A stretch of DNA of 64,000 bases from Alistipes sp. (GCA_021201825.1 JAJQED010000017.1:166947-230946), one strand, 5' to 3'. Shown: positions 46,969 to 55,609, counted from the first letter of the stretch. Numbers and translations are program-made. Notes: generated by a model not told the origin, from the sequence alone.

Positions 46969-49281
46969 ATGAAATCGAAAATACCGATATTCCTGCTTTT
47001 TGGCTGCCTTATGGCCGGTACCGCCTCTGCCTCGCAGCGTGACCTGACAGGATACGTCATGCCCGTTATCGGCTCCAAGAACGAGTTCCAACTCTCCAAC
47101 GGAAACGTCTACCCCTGTTTCGCAAGGCCATGGGGCATGAACCACTGGACGGCCCAGACCGCCCCGAACGGCGACCGCTGGCAATACGGATACGATGACA
47201 AGCACATCGTAGCCCTCAAGCAAACGCACCAGCCCAGCCCGTGGGTCGGCGACTACGGGATGTATTCGTTTATGGCCACTACGGGGGATAAGGTATTCCT
47301 CGAAGAGGACCGTAAAAGCTGGTTCTCACACAAGACGGAGACCATGCTGCCCCATTATTACAAGGTTTATCTCGCCGACAGTTTCACCCATGCCGAGATG
47401 ACGGCGAGTGCCAGGGGAGCGATCTTACGGTTCACTTTTCCCGAATGCGACCGAAGCAACATTATCATCGACGCATTCGACGACGGATCGTGGGTCAAGG
47501 TGATACCGTCCGAGAATAAAATTATAGGCTACTCCACCCAAAGCTACGGCTATGACGAACGCAAACCGGACAACTTCAGGAACTATTTCGTGGTGGTGTT
47601 CGACAAACCGTTCGACAGTTATTCCGTATGGTGCGACGGCAGTTTTACCGACGGCAATATTGCGGACGGGCAAAGGACCGGAGCGGTGGTCACTTTCTCT
47701 ACGGGCGGCACCGAACAGGTAACCCTGCGGACTGCTTCCTCGTTCATCAGCCCGGAGCAGGCGGAACTGAACCTGGCAAATGAAATAGGCGCCAAGACAT
47801 TCGACGAACTCGAAGCCGAGGGCCGTGCCGAATGGAACTCGCACCTGAACCGCTTCCGGGTATCGGACGCCGGGTTGGACGACCTGGATAACGTCCGCAT
47901 GTTCTACTCCTGCCTGTACCGTATACTGCTGTACCCGCGTGAATTCCACGAATACGGGACGGACGGCAAACCTTACCATTACAGTCCGTATAACGGCCAT
48001 ATCGAGTCCGGACGGATGTATACCGACAACGGCTTCTGGGATACGTTCCGGGCCGTCCATCCTTTCTTCAACCTGTTCTATCCCGAGCTGAGCGGCCATA
48101 TCATGGAGGGGCTTGCGAACACTTACAAAGAAAGCGGATGGCTGCCCGAATGGGCCTCACCGGGTCACCTCGGCGATGCAATGATCGGTTCCAATTCTAC
48201 ATCGCTCGTTGCCTCGGCATACCTGAACGGGGTTACAGGAATGGACACCGACACCCTCTGGGAAGCGGTAATGAAAAGTTCCGGTAACGCCCATCCGGAA
48301 TATCTCTCGGTTGGCCGGGCCGGGGCCGACTACTACAACACGTTAGGCTACGTACCGTACGATGTAGGGATAAAGGAGAATGCGGCGCGGACACTCGAAT
48401 ACGCTTATGCCGATTTCTGCATTTATAAACTGGCTGAAGCGCTCGGTAAGGACAAAAAGACGTTGCGCACCTATGCCCGTCGTGCCTTGAATTACCACAA
48501 CCTGTATAATCCTGAAGCCGGACTGATGGCCGGCAGGGATTCCCAGGGGAATTTCCGGCCGGATTTCGATCCTTATGCCTGGGGAGGAGATTTTACGGAG
48601 GATTGCAGTCTGCATTACACATGGAGTGTTTTCCACGACCCGCACGGGCTTGCGGCACTGATGGGCGGATATGAAAAATTTACGTCCGCACTCGACAAAG
48701 TTTTCGCCACGCCCCCTGTGTTTTCGGACGACGCTTACGGGTTCGTGATTCATGAAATGCGCGAGATGCAGATAGTCGACTTCGGCCAGTACGCCCACGG
48801 CAACCAGCCTATCCAGCACATGATTTACCTCTACGATTGGGCAGGACAACCCTGGAAGACCCAGTATTGGGTCCGGCAGGTGATGGACAGGCTCTACCGC
48901 CCTACCCCGGACGGTTATTGCGGGGACGAGGACAACGGCCAAACATCCGCCTGGTATGTATTTTCCGCGCTCGGGTTTTATCCGGTTTGCCCGGCCACCG
49001 GCGAATACGCTATCGGGTCGCCGCTGTTCCGGCATGTGGAGCTTACGATGCCGGACGGCCGGACCACAACGATCTCCGCTGAAAAAAACACCCGTGAGAA
49101 TGTATACATACAGGAAGCAATGCTGAACGGGAAGAAATTCAGCCGTAACTACCTGACCACCTACGAACTGCAAAGCGGAGCCGATATCCGGTTCATAATG
49201 GGTGCCGCCCCGCAACTATCCCGTGGGACGGATATAAGCGACGCACCCTACTCTTTTTCACTGGAAGTCAAAACCAAATAG
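46969..49281 (+). CDS. GH92 family alpha-mannosidase-like enzyme
   Basis: Exported enzyme of 770 residues. Signal peptide MKSKIPIFLLFGCLMAGTASA, then the GH92 N-terminal domain (YVMPVIGSKNEFQLSNGN, ARPWGMNHWT) and the (alpha/alpha)6 catalytic domain (DNGFWDTFRAVHPF near 340). Glu544 in DFTEDCSLHYTW matches the catalytic acid region. GDEDNGQTSAWYVFSALGFY supplies the catalytic acidic pair. In the segment usually written GNEP the glutamate is replaced (HGNQP, Gln613), which changes the +1 subsite. GH92 enzymes are Ca2+-dependent exo-alpha-mannosidases, most often alpha-1,2; exact linkage here is open. Confidence 0.9.
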   Translation: MKSKIPIFLLFGCLMAGTASASQRDLTGYVMPVIGSKNEFQLSNGNVYPCFARPWGMNHWTAQTAPNGDRWQYGYDDKHIVALKQTHQPSPWVGDYGMYSFMATTGDKVFLEEDRKSWFSHKTETMLPHYYKVYLADSFTHAEMTASARGAILRFTFPECDRSNIIIDAFDDGSWVKVIPSENKIIGYSTQSYGYDERKPDNFRNYFVVVFDKPFDSYSVWCDGSFTDGNIADGQRTGAVVTFSTGGTEQVTLRTASSFISPEQAELNLANEIGAKTFDELEAEGRAEWNSHLNRFRVSDAGLDDLDNVRMFYSCLYRILLYPREFHEYGTDGKPYHYSPYNGHIESGRMYTDNGFWDTFRAVHPFFNLFYPELSGHIMEGLANTYKESGWLPEWASPGHLGDAMIGSNSTSLVASAYLNGVTGMDTDTLWEAVMKSSGNAHPEYLSVGRAGADYYNTLGYVPYDVGIKENAARTLEYAYADFCIYKLAEALGKDKKTLRTYARRALNYHNLYNPEAGLMAGRDSQGNFRPDFDPYAWGGDFTEDCSLHYTWSVFHDPHGLAALMGGYEKFTSALDKVFATPPVFSDDAYGFVIHEMREMQIVDFGQYAHGNQPIQHMIYLYDWAGQPWKTQYWVRQVMDRLYRPTPDGYCGDEDNGQTSAWYVFSALGFYPVCPATGEYAIGSPLFRHVELTMPDGRTTTISAEKNTRENVYIQEAMLNGKKFSRNYLTTYELQSGADIRFIMGAAPQLSRGTDISDAPYSFSLEVKTK

Positions 49282-49283
49282 CC

Positions 49284-51074
49284 ATGACCGGAAAAACAAA
49301 ACTGTTGACATTAACGGCGTCAATACTGATAGCTTGCAATACAGACAGCCGTATCCGCTACCATGATGAATACGATCCGTTCGAAGACGTCGGCCAATAC
49401 AACATCCCGGAACAAAAATTCGGCACCCGTTACTGGACCCTTGCCGAAGTCAAGCACGATGACGAAGAAAAGGTGCTGACCGATAATCTGCTTTGCGAAT
49501 CGGTGGTCGGCCTGATGGCCCTGTCCGTCAACGAGGGGAACGGGGAGACGATGGCATGGATGGACACCGGCAAACCGGCCTATGCCCATATACGGTACAA
49601 CCTGCCTATGGAAGACCTGGGCACGGTCGGGGTTTGGGAATTTCTGGAAACTGTAGATGCAAGACTTGTCATTAAAGGGTATGTTCTTTACGACACGGGG
49701 TTCCATGAAAGTATCAATGCCGCATCGGTAGCGGCGCACGTTTACGGCGGGGTCATGGTCGACATAAAGGACGAGGCCAGGATCATCGAACTGGGCTACC
49801 CGAAGCTGTTCGACGCCAGCCGCATGACCCTGGCCCATAGTTGGGATGCCTTTAAAGAGAAATGCCGTAACAATGCGCTGGTCCTAATGCCTGCATATAC
49901 CTCCAACCAGAGGAGTACGGCCATCGCATCACGGTTGATGGTGGTGAACCTCAATAAAGTCTCCTACCGACCGGAATATGGCAACAACCGGGAACTTATC
50001 CTCAATGTTCTCAACTGGCTCGAGCCACTCTCCCCCGTGATGGGATGGGAACAGGCGGTCGGGGAAGACGAATTCGTAAGGCTGGTCTCAAGCACCGGTA
50101 ACTTTATGATCCCGTATGACTGGACGGTCAACACACCGCTCCTGTGGGCCGGTTACCGCAACCGGCAGTCGGGACATGTCAAGGTAACGGACCCCCGGTC
50201 CATAAACTACGGGGACGCTGAACATTACATCTCGTTCTATATGTCTGACGGGGATAATGTCATGTGGACCATAACCGGGTTCGACACCCCGTCTTACTTC
50301 GCCAGTGCGGATGCTGGCCATGTTAGGATGTCGTTCGGTTATCCGGTCGCAAACCTATCGATGATCTGCCCGGACCAGAACGATTACCTGCTGCGTAAGC
50401 AGGACCCGCAATGCACCCTGATGGAAAGCCTGGGGGGCGGTTACTATTACGCCGACGAGTTCGCAGAACTCAAAGACCGCGAATCATTGCTCGATAAAGC
50501 GGCCCGTCATGTTGCCGCCCACATGCGGCAGCACCGCAACAACGTCCTGGCACTGGTATGCATGGATGCCCTGTCCGACAATGCCCGGGAGGCATACCGG
50601 GCCTATATCCGCAATAACGACCGGCTGGCCGGCATCGTGGTGATACAGTACACTCCCTATGCCGGCGGCGAAGGGGAGATAATGTGGTTCCAAAATTCCA
50701 ATGGCTACCATATCCCGGTCATTACGGTCCGCTATTCCATATGGAATTACGGGGAGGGCCTGAATGGGGAATCCGAGGGAACCCCGACCTATATTGCGGA
50801 TAAGTATAAAAAATTGACCGCCGATGCGTCCGGGCCTACCTTTTCCGTGACTTCCGTCCATGCCTGGTCCTGGTTCACACCGGTTGACGACCCCGAGGAC
50901 CTAACGGGAGAAAACCGCCCGGGAGGCCATGTCCACGGGGTGGGCTCTGCCGTACTTTGCAAGGAACGACTTCCCGGCAATATCAAGGTTGTCAACGTTG
51001 AAGAATTGATATGGCAACTGCGGATGCACAACTACCCGGACGAGACCCGGGCCCTGCTTGAAAATTACAAATAA
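49284..51074 (+). CDS. GxGYxYP-family putative glycoside hydrolase, lipoprotein (copy 2)
   Basis: Lipoprotein of 596 residues, signal with lipobox LIAC at about residues 15-18. It matches copy 1 along its length: YDPFEDVGQYNIPE, PVMGWEQAVGEDEFVRLVS, FYMSDGDNVMWT, and LGGGYYYADEFAEL with alanine in place of the motif's proline. It begins two bases after the GH92 stop and ends eight bases before the UroD-like gene, so the exported and cytoplasmic parts of the locus are joined in one transcript. Activity unknown; likely cooperates with GH92 on the same glycan. Confidence 0.82.
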   Translation: MTGKTKLLTLTASILIACNTDSRIRYHDEYDPFEDVGQYNIPEQKFGTRYWTLAEVKHDDEEKVLTDNLLCESVVGLMALSVNEGNGETMAWMDTGKPAYAHIRYNLPMEDLGTVGVWEFLETVDARLVIKGYVLYDTGFHESINAASVAAHVYGGVMVDIKDEARIIELGYPKLFDASRMTLAHSWDAFKEKCRNNALVLMPAYTSNQRSTAIASRLMVVNLNKVSYRPEYGNNRELILNVLNWLEPLSPVMGWEQAVGEDEFVRLVSSTGNFMIPYDWTVNTPLLWAGYRNRQSGHVKVTDPRSINYGDAEHYISFYMSDGDNVMWTITGFDTPSYFASADAGHVRMSFGYPVANLSMICPDQNDYLLRKQDPQCTLMESLGGGYYYADEFAELKDRESLLDKAARHVAAHMRQHRNNVLALVCMDALSDNAREAYRAYIRNNDRLAGIVVIQYTPYAGGEGEIMWFQNSNGYHIPVITVRYSIWNYGEGLNGESEGTPTYIADKYKKLTADASGPTFSVTSVHAWSWFTPVDDPEDLTGENRPGGHVHGVGSAVLCKERLPGNIKVVNVEELIWQLRMHNYPDETRALLENYK

Positions 51075-51082
51075 GAAATACC

Positions 51083-52159
51083 ATGAAGATAAAATTCAGG
51101 AAAGACTTCCAGCCCGACTATAACAATGTGCTGAAAGTGCTGTATAACGAAAGGCCGGATTACCTGCCGCTTTACGAACATAACATAGACGAACCGTTCA
51201 TATCGAAGATGGTTGGCCAGAAGCTGGTAGCCGACGGGCTTACTCCGGACGAACTGGTGGATTACTACCGTATCGTGACCGGATTCTGGAAAGAGATGAC
51301 CTATGACGCGATGAGTTTCGAGGCTAAGATATGTGACATAATCCCGGGCCACGGCGCCATCCTCGGCGGCATGGCCGGACCGATCCAAACCCGGGAGGAT
51401 TACGAGAAATACCCCTGGGCGGAGATACCGGAAATTTTCAAACGTACCTATAAACCTCACCTTGACGCACTGGTGAAGACCATGCCGCCGGGGATGAAAG
51501 CCTATGGCGGATGCGGCTACGGTATCTTCGAATCGTCGGAGGACCTGGTCGGGTACGAACAGCTATGTATGATGCAATTCCTGGACCCGGACCTTTTCCG
51601 CGACTTGTTCGTCAGGATCGGCGACCTCTATATGATTTTGTGGAGCTGGGTGCTGGACAATTACGGGGACCTGTTCGTTTTCTGCCGCATGGGCGACGAC
51701 CTGGGCTACCGTACCTCCACCATGCTCGAACCCGACACCATACGGCAACATATCCTCCCTCAGCACAAACGTGTGATAGACCTTGTGCACGGTTACGGCA
51801 AAAAGTTCCTGCTGCACAGTTGCGGCAATATCTTCTCGGTAATGGACGATATCCTTGCCAACGGCATCGATGCCAAGCATTCCAACGAAGACCAGATAGC
51901 ACCGTTCACCGAATGGATCGAACGTTATAACGACCGGATCGGGCTCTTTGGCGGCTTCGATATGAACGAGATAATACTCAACCCGTACGAGGTTGTATAC
52001 GATAAGGTTCTAAGCGAGGGTACTCAGTTCCGGGCCATGGCCCGGGGGTACGGCCTGGGCACGGGCAACTCGGTACCGGACTATATGGAGATAGACGGCT
52101 ACATGGGAATGATAGACGCGGCTAATGAGATCCGCCGCAGGGAGACAGAGGGTAAATAA
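51083..52159 (+). CDS. UroD-superfamily protein, methyltransferase-like (copy 1)
   Basis: Cytoplasmic protein of 358 residues with the uroporphyrinogen decarboxylase/MtaA fold. It is not HemE: the N-terminal RPPVWxMRQAGR motif is missing. The zinc-type motif LLHSCGN is present (His245, Cys247), but the third cysteine seen in MtaA-type enzymes is absent; that region reads GLGTGNSVPDYMEIDGYM. It is directly followed by a corrinoid protein and a MetH-type activation protein, which supports a role in corrinoid methyl transfer. It could be the substrate-specific methyltransferase of the system. Substrate unknown. Confidence 0.75.
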   Translation: MKIKFRKDFQPDYNNVLKVLYNERPDYLPLYEHNIDEPFISKMVGQKLVADGLTPDELVDYYRIVTGFWKEMTYDAMSFEAKICDIIPGHGAILGGMAGPIQTREDYEKYPWAEIPEIFKRTYKPHLDALVKTMPPGMKAYGGCGYGIFESSEDLVGYEQLCMMQFLDPDLFRDLFVRIGDLYMILWSWVLDNYGDLFVFCRMGDDLGYRTSTMLEPDTIRQHILPQHKRVIDLVHGYGKKFLLHSCGNIFSVMDDILANGIDAKHSNEDQIAPFTEWIERYNDRIGLFGGFDMNEIILNPYEVVYDKVLSEGTQFRAMARGYGLGTGNSVPDYMEIDGYMGMIDAANEIRRRETEGK

Positions 52160-52190
52160 CCGAAAACCATAACCTAAAAACTTAACCGAC

Positions 52191-52832
52191 ATGACCGACC
52201 TTAATAAACTCTACCAGGCGATCCTCGCAGGCAAACTCGAAGAGGCCGTAACGGCCACCAACGAGGCCCTGGCGGCCGGAATGGAGCCGCAGGCGATAAT
52301 CAACGACTATATGATCAAGGGAATGGAGGAGATCGGCTCCCGCTTCGAGGCGGGCAAGGCTTTCGTCCCCAACCTGCTGATGAGCGCACGGGCCATGAAA
52401 GGATGCCTGGACATTATCAAGCCTCTACTTAAAGGAAGCAAGGATTCGACCATCGGCACGGTGGTTATAGGAACCGTAAAGGGCGACCTGCATGATATCG
52501 GCAAGAATCTGGTCGCCTCGATGCTCGAGGGGTGCGGCTTCGAGGTGATAAACCTCGGGGTGGATATCGAGAGCGGGAAATTCATAGAAGCGGCATTGGA
52601 GAACAACGCACAAATAATTTGTATGTCGGCGCTGCTTACCACCACGATGAACTATATGAAAGAAGTTATCGCGGCAATCGATCAGGCAGGGCTCAAAGGC
52701 AAGGTAAAGACGATGGTCGGCGGCGCTCCTCTCAGCGAGGGGTTCGCCCGCAGCATCGGTGCCGACGGATATAGCTCCAACGCCAACGCAGCGGTCACAC
52801 TCGCACGCCAACTGATAGGGTTAAATTCCTGA
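52191..52832 (+). CDS. Corrinoid (B12-binding) protein, MtaC/MtbC-like
   Basis: Cytoplasmic methyl carrier of 213 residues. Residues 1-85 are the four-helix cap (VPNLLMSARAMKGCLDIIKP). Residues 88-213 form the Rossmann cobalamin domain with the cobalt-ligand motif DLHDIG (Asp99, His101, Gly104), the SALLTTT nucleotide-loop segment and VGGAPLSEGFARSIGADGY. Such proteins carry the methyl group between a substrate methyltransferase and an acceptor methyltransferase. Neighbours upstream (UroD-like) and downstream (activation domain) complete the set. Confidence 0.9.
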   Translation: MTDLNKLYQAILAGKLEEAVTATNEALAAGMEPQAIINDYMIKGMEEIGSRFEAGKAFVPNLLMSARAMKGCLDIIKPLLKGSKDSTIGTVVIGTVKGDLHDIGKNLVASMLEGCGFEVINLGVDIESGKFIEAALENNAQIICMSALLTTTMNYMKEVIAAIDQAGLKGKVKTMVGGAPLSEGFARSIGADGYSSNANAAVTLARQLIGLNS

Positions 52833-52836
52833 CGCC

Positions 52837-53514
52837 ATGAAAACGTTCCGACCGGGATTCGCCGCCCTGGACCTCGACATCCGGGAGATCTACCGGACGA
52901 TGGGGATGGCAGGTGCGGTTCCCGGGCCGGATATGGAGGCTATCGTTAACGATATGCTCGAGCAGGCCGGAAGAAATTGCCAACCGGAAATGGCTTATAC
53001 CATCTTGCCGGTCGATGGTATTCGTAACCGGGAGTTGACTTTAGGTGAGACCATATTTAAAACGGGACCGGTAATAACCCCGTTCTTTCAGGATGCGACC
53101 CGGGTCGCCGTATTTATCGTGACGGCCGGCCGACAGTTCGAGCAGTGGCAGCACGGACTTAGACAGGACGGCGATATATTCCGGGAGTTCGTAGCAGACG
53201 CCATAGGCTCGGAAATAGCCGAGGCGGCGGCAAGGTATATTTCGGTCCGCATAGAAGAAGAGGCGGCATCATGTAACTGCCGGATAACCAACTCCTATAG
53301 TCCGGGCTATTGTGGCTGGAGCGTTCGGGAACAAAAGGCGCTGTTCGGCCTGTTTCCCGGCGATCCCTGTGGTGTAACGCTGAACGACTCATGCCTGATG
53401 AGTCCCGTAAAATCCGTAAGCGGGATCGCAGGTATCGGAGAGCATGTAAAAAAGAACGCATACGGATGCGACATTTGCGGCAAAAAGGATTGCTATAAGA
53501 AACGCAGGGCATAA
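52837..53514 (+). CDS. Stand-alone MetH-type B12 activation domain protein
   Basis: Cytoplasmic protein of 225 residues. It resembles the C-terminal activation domain of cobalamin-dependent methionine synthase, including SYSPGYCGWSVREQKALFGLF near residue 150, which fits the SAM/cobalamin contact region. It ends with CDICGKKDCYKKRRA (Cys211, Cys214, Cys219), a possible metal or redox site not found in MetH. It begins four bases after the corrinoid gene. Likely role: reductive methylation with SAM to rescue inactive cob(II)alamin on the corrinoid protein. A real MetH fragment is less likely since the frame is complete. Confidence 0.82.
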   Translation: MKTFRPGFAALDLDIREIYRTMGMAGAVPGPDMEAIVNDMLEQAGRNCQPEMAYTILPVDGIRNRELTLGETIFKTGPVITPFFQDATRVAVFIVTAGRQFEQWQHGLRQDGDIFREFVADAIGSEIAEAAARYISVRIEEEAASCNCRITNSYSPGYCGWSVREQKALFGLFPGDPCGVTLNDSCLMSPVKSVSGIAGIGEHVKKNAYGCDICGKKDCYKKRRA

Positions 53515-53518
53515 AAAA

Positions 53519-53544
53519 CGGCCCGTATAGTTGATCACGGGCCG
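53519..53544. terminator. Terminator hairpin between convergent methyl-transfer genes
   Basis: 8-bp stem CGGCCCGT / ACGGGCCG with a ten-base loop. An A tract at 53513-53518 gives a U tract for minus-strand transcripts from the UroD-like gene; it may also stop the left-arm operon. Confidence 0.6.
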
Positions 53545-53563
53545 CCGGGTGAATTCATCTGTA

Positions 53564-54559
53564 CTAACCGAAATCTTCCACCGTACGGTAGAATGCCTCT
53601 ATATTTTCGAACGGGACCTCGGGAGGTGTATCGCATCCGGACGATATAATGTAATTATAATATCCGCGTGTGGTATCCAGCAGCATTGCCGTCTGCTGTT
53701 CGACCTGCTCCGGAGTACCCATTTTCAGTACACCGACAGGGTCGATATTGCCCATAATGAGCACATCGGCCGGGGCCTGCTGAAGAACCTCGACGATATC
53801 TATCTTATTGCCGAAATGATAGCCCATCGCACCAGTATGGAACATGGCGCCAGTACACTGGCCGGTATTGCCGCAGTTATGCAAAATGACCGCGAAGTCC
53901 TCCGACTGCACCTCGTCGACGATCTTTTTGATATAGACCGAGGAATAAAGGCGGCAATCGTCATCCGAGAGCAATCCTGCCGCCGGTTCGGCCATAATGA
54001 CCCCCGCCGCGCCGGTTTGCTTGATCGCCCGGCAATAGTCGAAGATGAACGCCGTGCATTTTTCCAGCAACAGGTTCGCCGCATCGGGCTCGGTATAGAT
54101 GGCCATCATTATTTCGGTCATGTCGTACAACCGCCCCGCAAGCGAATAGGGCCCGATACAACCGGCGAAGACGGGTTTGTCTATATTCTCTGTAGCCAGC
54201 CGGACGGCTTTAAGGTATTGCGGGACCCGGGCGGCGGCTATCCCGGGGACAGGCAGCGCCTCGATCTCTGCGGCGTTGGACACAAGCCGTCCCTTAACGC
54301 TGGGCACCTCGTTTTGGCTGAAATATATTTCGCAGCCGAACGCTTCGGCCTCTACCGTGAGGTCCATGATCGTGGTGCATGCGGCCGCCTGCGGGAATTT
54401 ATCGTTCAGGGCCTTAACGGCATTGTAATGCACTTCCCCGTCCGTAACGGCATCGAGGACCGTACGGCCGATGATCTCGATGCCGGGATGGGTCATTATG
54501 GGGATGGCCGGCCTGGGGCCGGGTTTGATAAGGGAGCGTATCCATTGAGAAGTATTCAT
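53564..54559 (-). CDS. UroD-superfamily methyltransferase, MtaA/MtbA-like (copy 2)
   Basis: Cytoplasmic protein of 331 residues from the ATG at 54559 (MNTSQWIRSL); the frame is open to 54622 but the promoter element falls inside that extension. The zinc site of MtaA-type methylcobamide:acceptor methyltransferases is complete: His227 and Cys229 in LHNCGN and Cys309 in SSGCDTPPE. HemE-type N-terminal residues are missing. It probably moves the methyl group from the corrinoid protein to a thiol or folate acceptor; bacteria lacking coenzyme M would use another acceptor. It is divergent from the AraC gene. Confidence 0.82.
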   Translation of the reverse strand: MNTSQWIRSLIKPGPRPAIPIMTHPGIEIIGRTVLDAVTDGEVHYNAVKALNDKFPQAAACTTIMDLTVEAEAFGCEIYFSQNEVPSVKGRLVSNAAEIEALPVPGIAAARVPQYLKAVRLATENIDKPVFAGCIGPYSLAGRLYDMTEIMMAIYTEPDAANLLLEKCTAFIFDYCRAIKQTGAAGVIMAEPAAGLLSDDDCRLYSSVYIKKIVDEVQSEDFAVILHNCGNTGQCTGAMFHTGAMGYHFGNKIDIVEVLQQAPADVLIMGNIDPVGVLKMGTPEQVEQQTAMLLDTTRGYYNYIISSGCDTPPEVPFENIEAFYRTVEDFG

Positions 54560-54580
54560 AACTTTTGTTTTAGGTTCAAA

Positions 54581-54588
54581 CAAATTTA
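54581..54588 (-). promoter_or_regulatory. Promoter -7 element TAAATTTG for the second UroD-like gene
   Basis: Exact TAnnTTTG match on the minus strand, 21 bases upstream of the chosen ATG. A TTTG (minus strand, 54604-54607) lies 15 bases upstream, somewhat close for -33. Confidence 0.45.
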
Positions 54589-54668
54589 CCCAATGCGGCC
54601 CGGCAAAAAAATAGAGGATCAATGCTTTCTAACCGCACGATTCATGCAACAGGTAACCGAACATTAAG

Positions 54669-55559
54669 ATGGCTAAAATAGAGAACGGATTCCCCGGAGA
54701 ACGGTTGGTGGTAATACCCCGGCCTTTTCTGGAACTCATACAAGACGATCCCCTTACAGGGGACCTGTACATACATTCCCTGGGACATATACCCCGGGCA
54801 CGGCACCACCATATATCGCGGCCGGCCGGATCCCCTTACCACGTCTTCCTTTATTGTACGGATGGCAAGGGTACGGTTAATAGCAACGGAACAGAGTTTT
54901 CGTTGACCGCTAACCGCTACATGGTACTCCCCGCCGGGGTGCCGTTTTCCTATTACGCCGACGATGCAGACCCATGGTCACTCTATTGGATTGTATTCGG
55001 GGGAGACAAAGCGGTGGTTTTCTCCAATGCCATGTCCAAACCCCGTACGGCTCAACCATCCGTACATTCGCGAATCGAGCAACGTACCGAACTTTTCGAT
55101 ACCGTCCATTCCCTTTTATGCGGCGGGCTGACCCTCCCGAAGATAAATTACGCCAACGTAATTGTGATGCATTTCCTGACTTCTTTCCTGTATCTTAACC
55201 TTGACCGCGGCCCTACTCCCCAAAGGGAACATGGCGACAATATGGTTGCCAAGGTAACCCATTTCATGAATGAGAACATCGAAAAAAACTTGACGCTGAA
55301 AGACCTATCGGCTATCGCCGGTTATTCCGGGAACTATTTCTACCGCAAATTCTTCCGTGAAACCGGACACGGTCCCATAGATTATTTCATTCGGCTGAAA
55401 ATGAACAAGGCTTCGATACTCCTGATCAAGACACGGCTCCGGATTTCACAGATCGCCGGTAAACTGGGATTTGCCAGTGCGGATTATTTTTCCCGTATGT
55501 TCAAAAAAACCGTCGGGATATCCCCGACGGAGTTTCGCCGGCAAAATTTCCGGCTGTAG
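54669..55559 (+). CDS. AraC family transcriptional regulator
   Basis: DNA-binding regulator of 296 residues. The N-terminal half (about 30-150) is an AraC-type cupin with HHHISRPAGSPYHVFLY and ANRYMVLPAGVPFSYYADD. The C-terminal half (about 195-296) has the two helix-turn-helix motifs: LKDLSAIAGYSGNYFYRKF and ISQIAGKLGFASADYFSRMF. It sits between the two arms and is divergent from the UroD-like methyltransferase, so control of that gene or of the right arm by a small sugar is likely. Confidence 0.92.
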   Translation: MAKIENGFPGERLVVIPRPFLELIQDDPLTGDLYIHSLGHIPRARHHHISRPAGSPYHVFLYCTDGKGTVNSNGTEFSLTANRYMVLPAGVPFSYYADDADPWSLYWIVFGGDKAVVFSNAMSKPRTAQPSVHSRIEQRTELFDTVHSLLCGGLTLPKINYANVIVMHFLTSFLYLNLDRGPTPQREHGDNMVAKVTHFMNENIEKNLTLKDLSAIAGYSGNYFYRKFFRETGHGPIDYFIRLKMNKASILLIKTRLRISQIAGKLGFASADYFSRMFKKTVGISPTEFRRQNFRL

Positions 55560-55579
55560 ACGGTTTTACGGCAAAAGAA

Positions 55580-55609
55580 GCGCCGCATCCTGTGCGGTGG
55601 ATGCGGCGC
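55580..55609. terminator. Terminator between araC-type regulator and DUF4855 gene
   Basis: Perfect 11-bp stem GCGCCGCATCC / GGATGCGGCGC with eight-base loop. A-rich sequence on its left (55573-55579) supports termination of the minus-strand right-arm operon. Confidence 0.7.

Noticed and set aside
51083..52159. Haem biosynthesis enzyme HemE
   Set aside because: The HemE N-terminal RPPVWxMRQAGR motif is missing, no other haem gene is near, and the neighbours are corrinoid proteins.
52837..53514. Remnant of a broken methionine synthase
   Set aside because: The frame is complete, starts four bases after the corrinoid gene and has its own C-terminal cysteine motif; no other MetH fragments are present.
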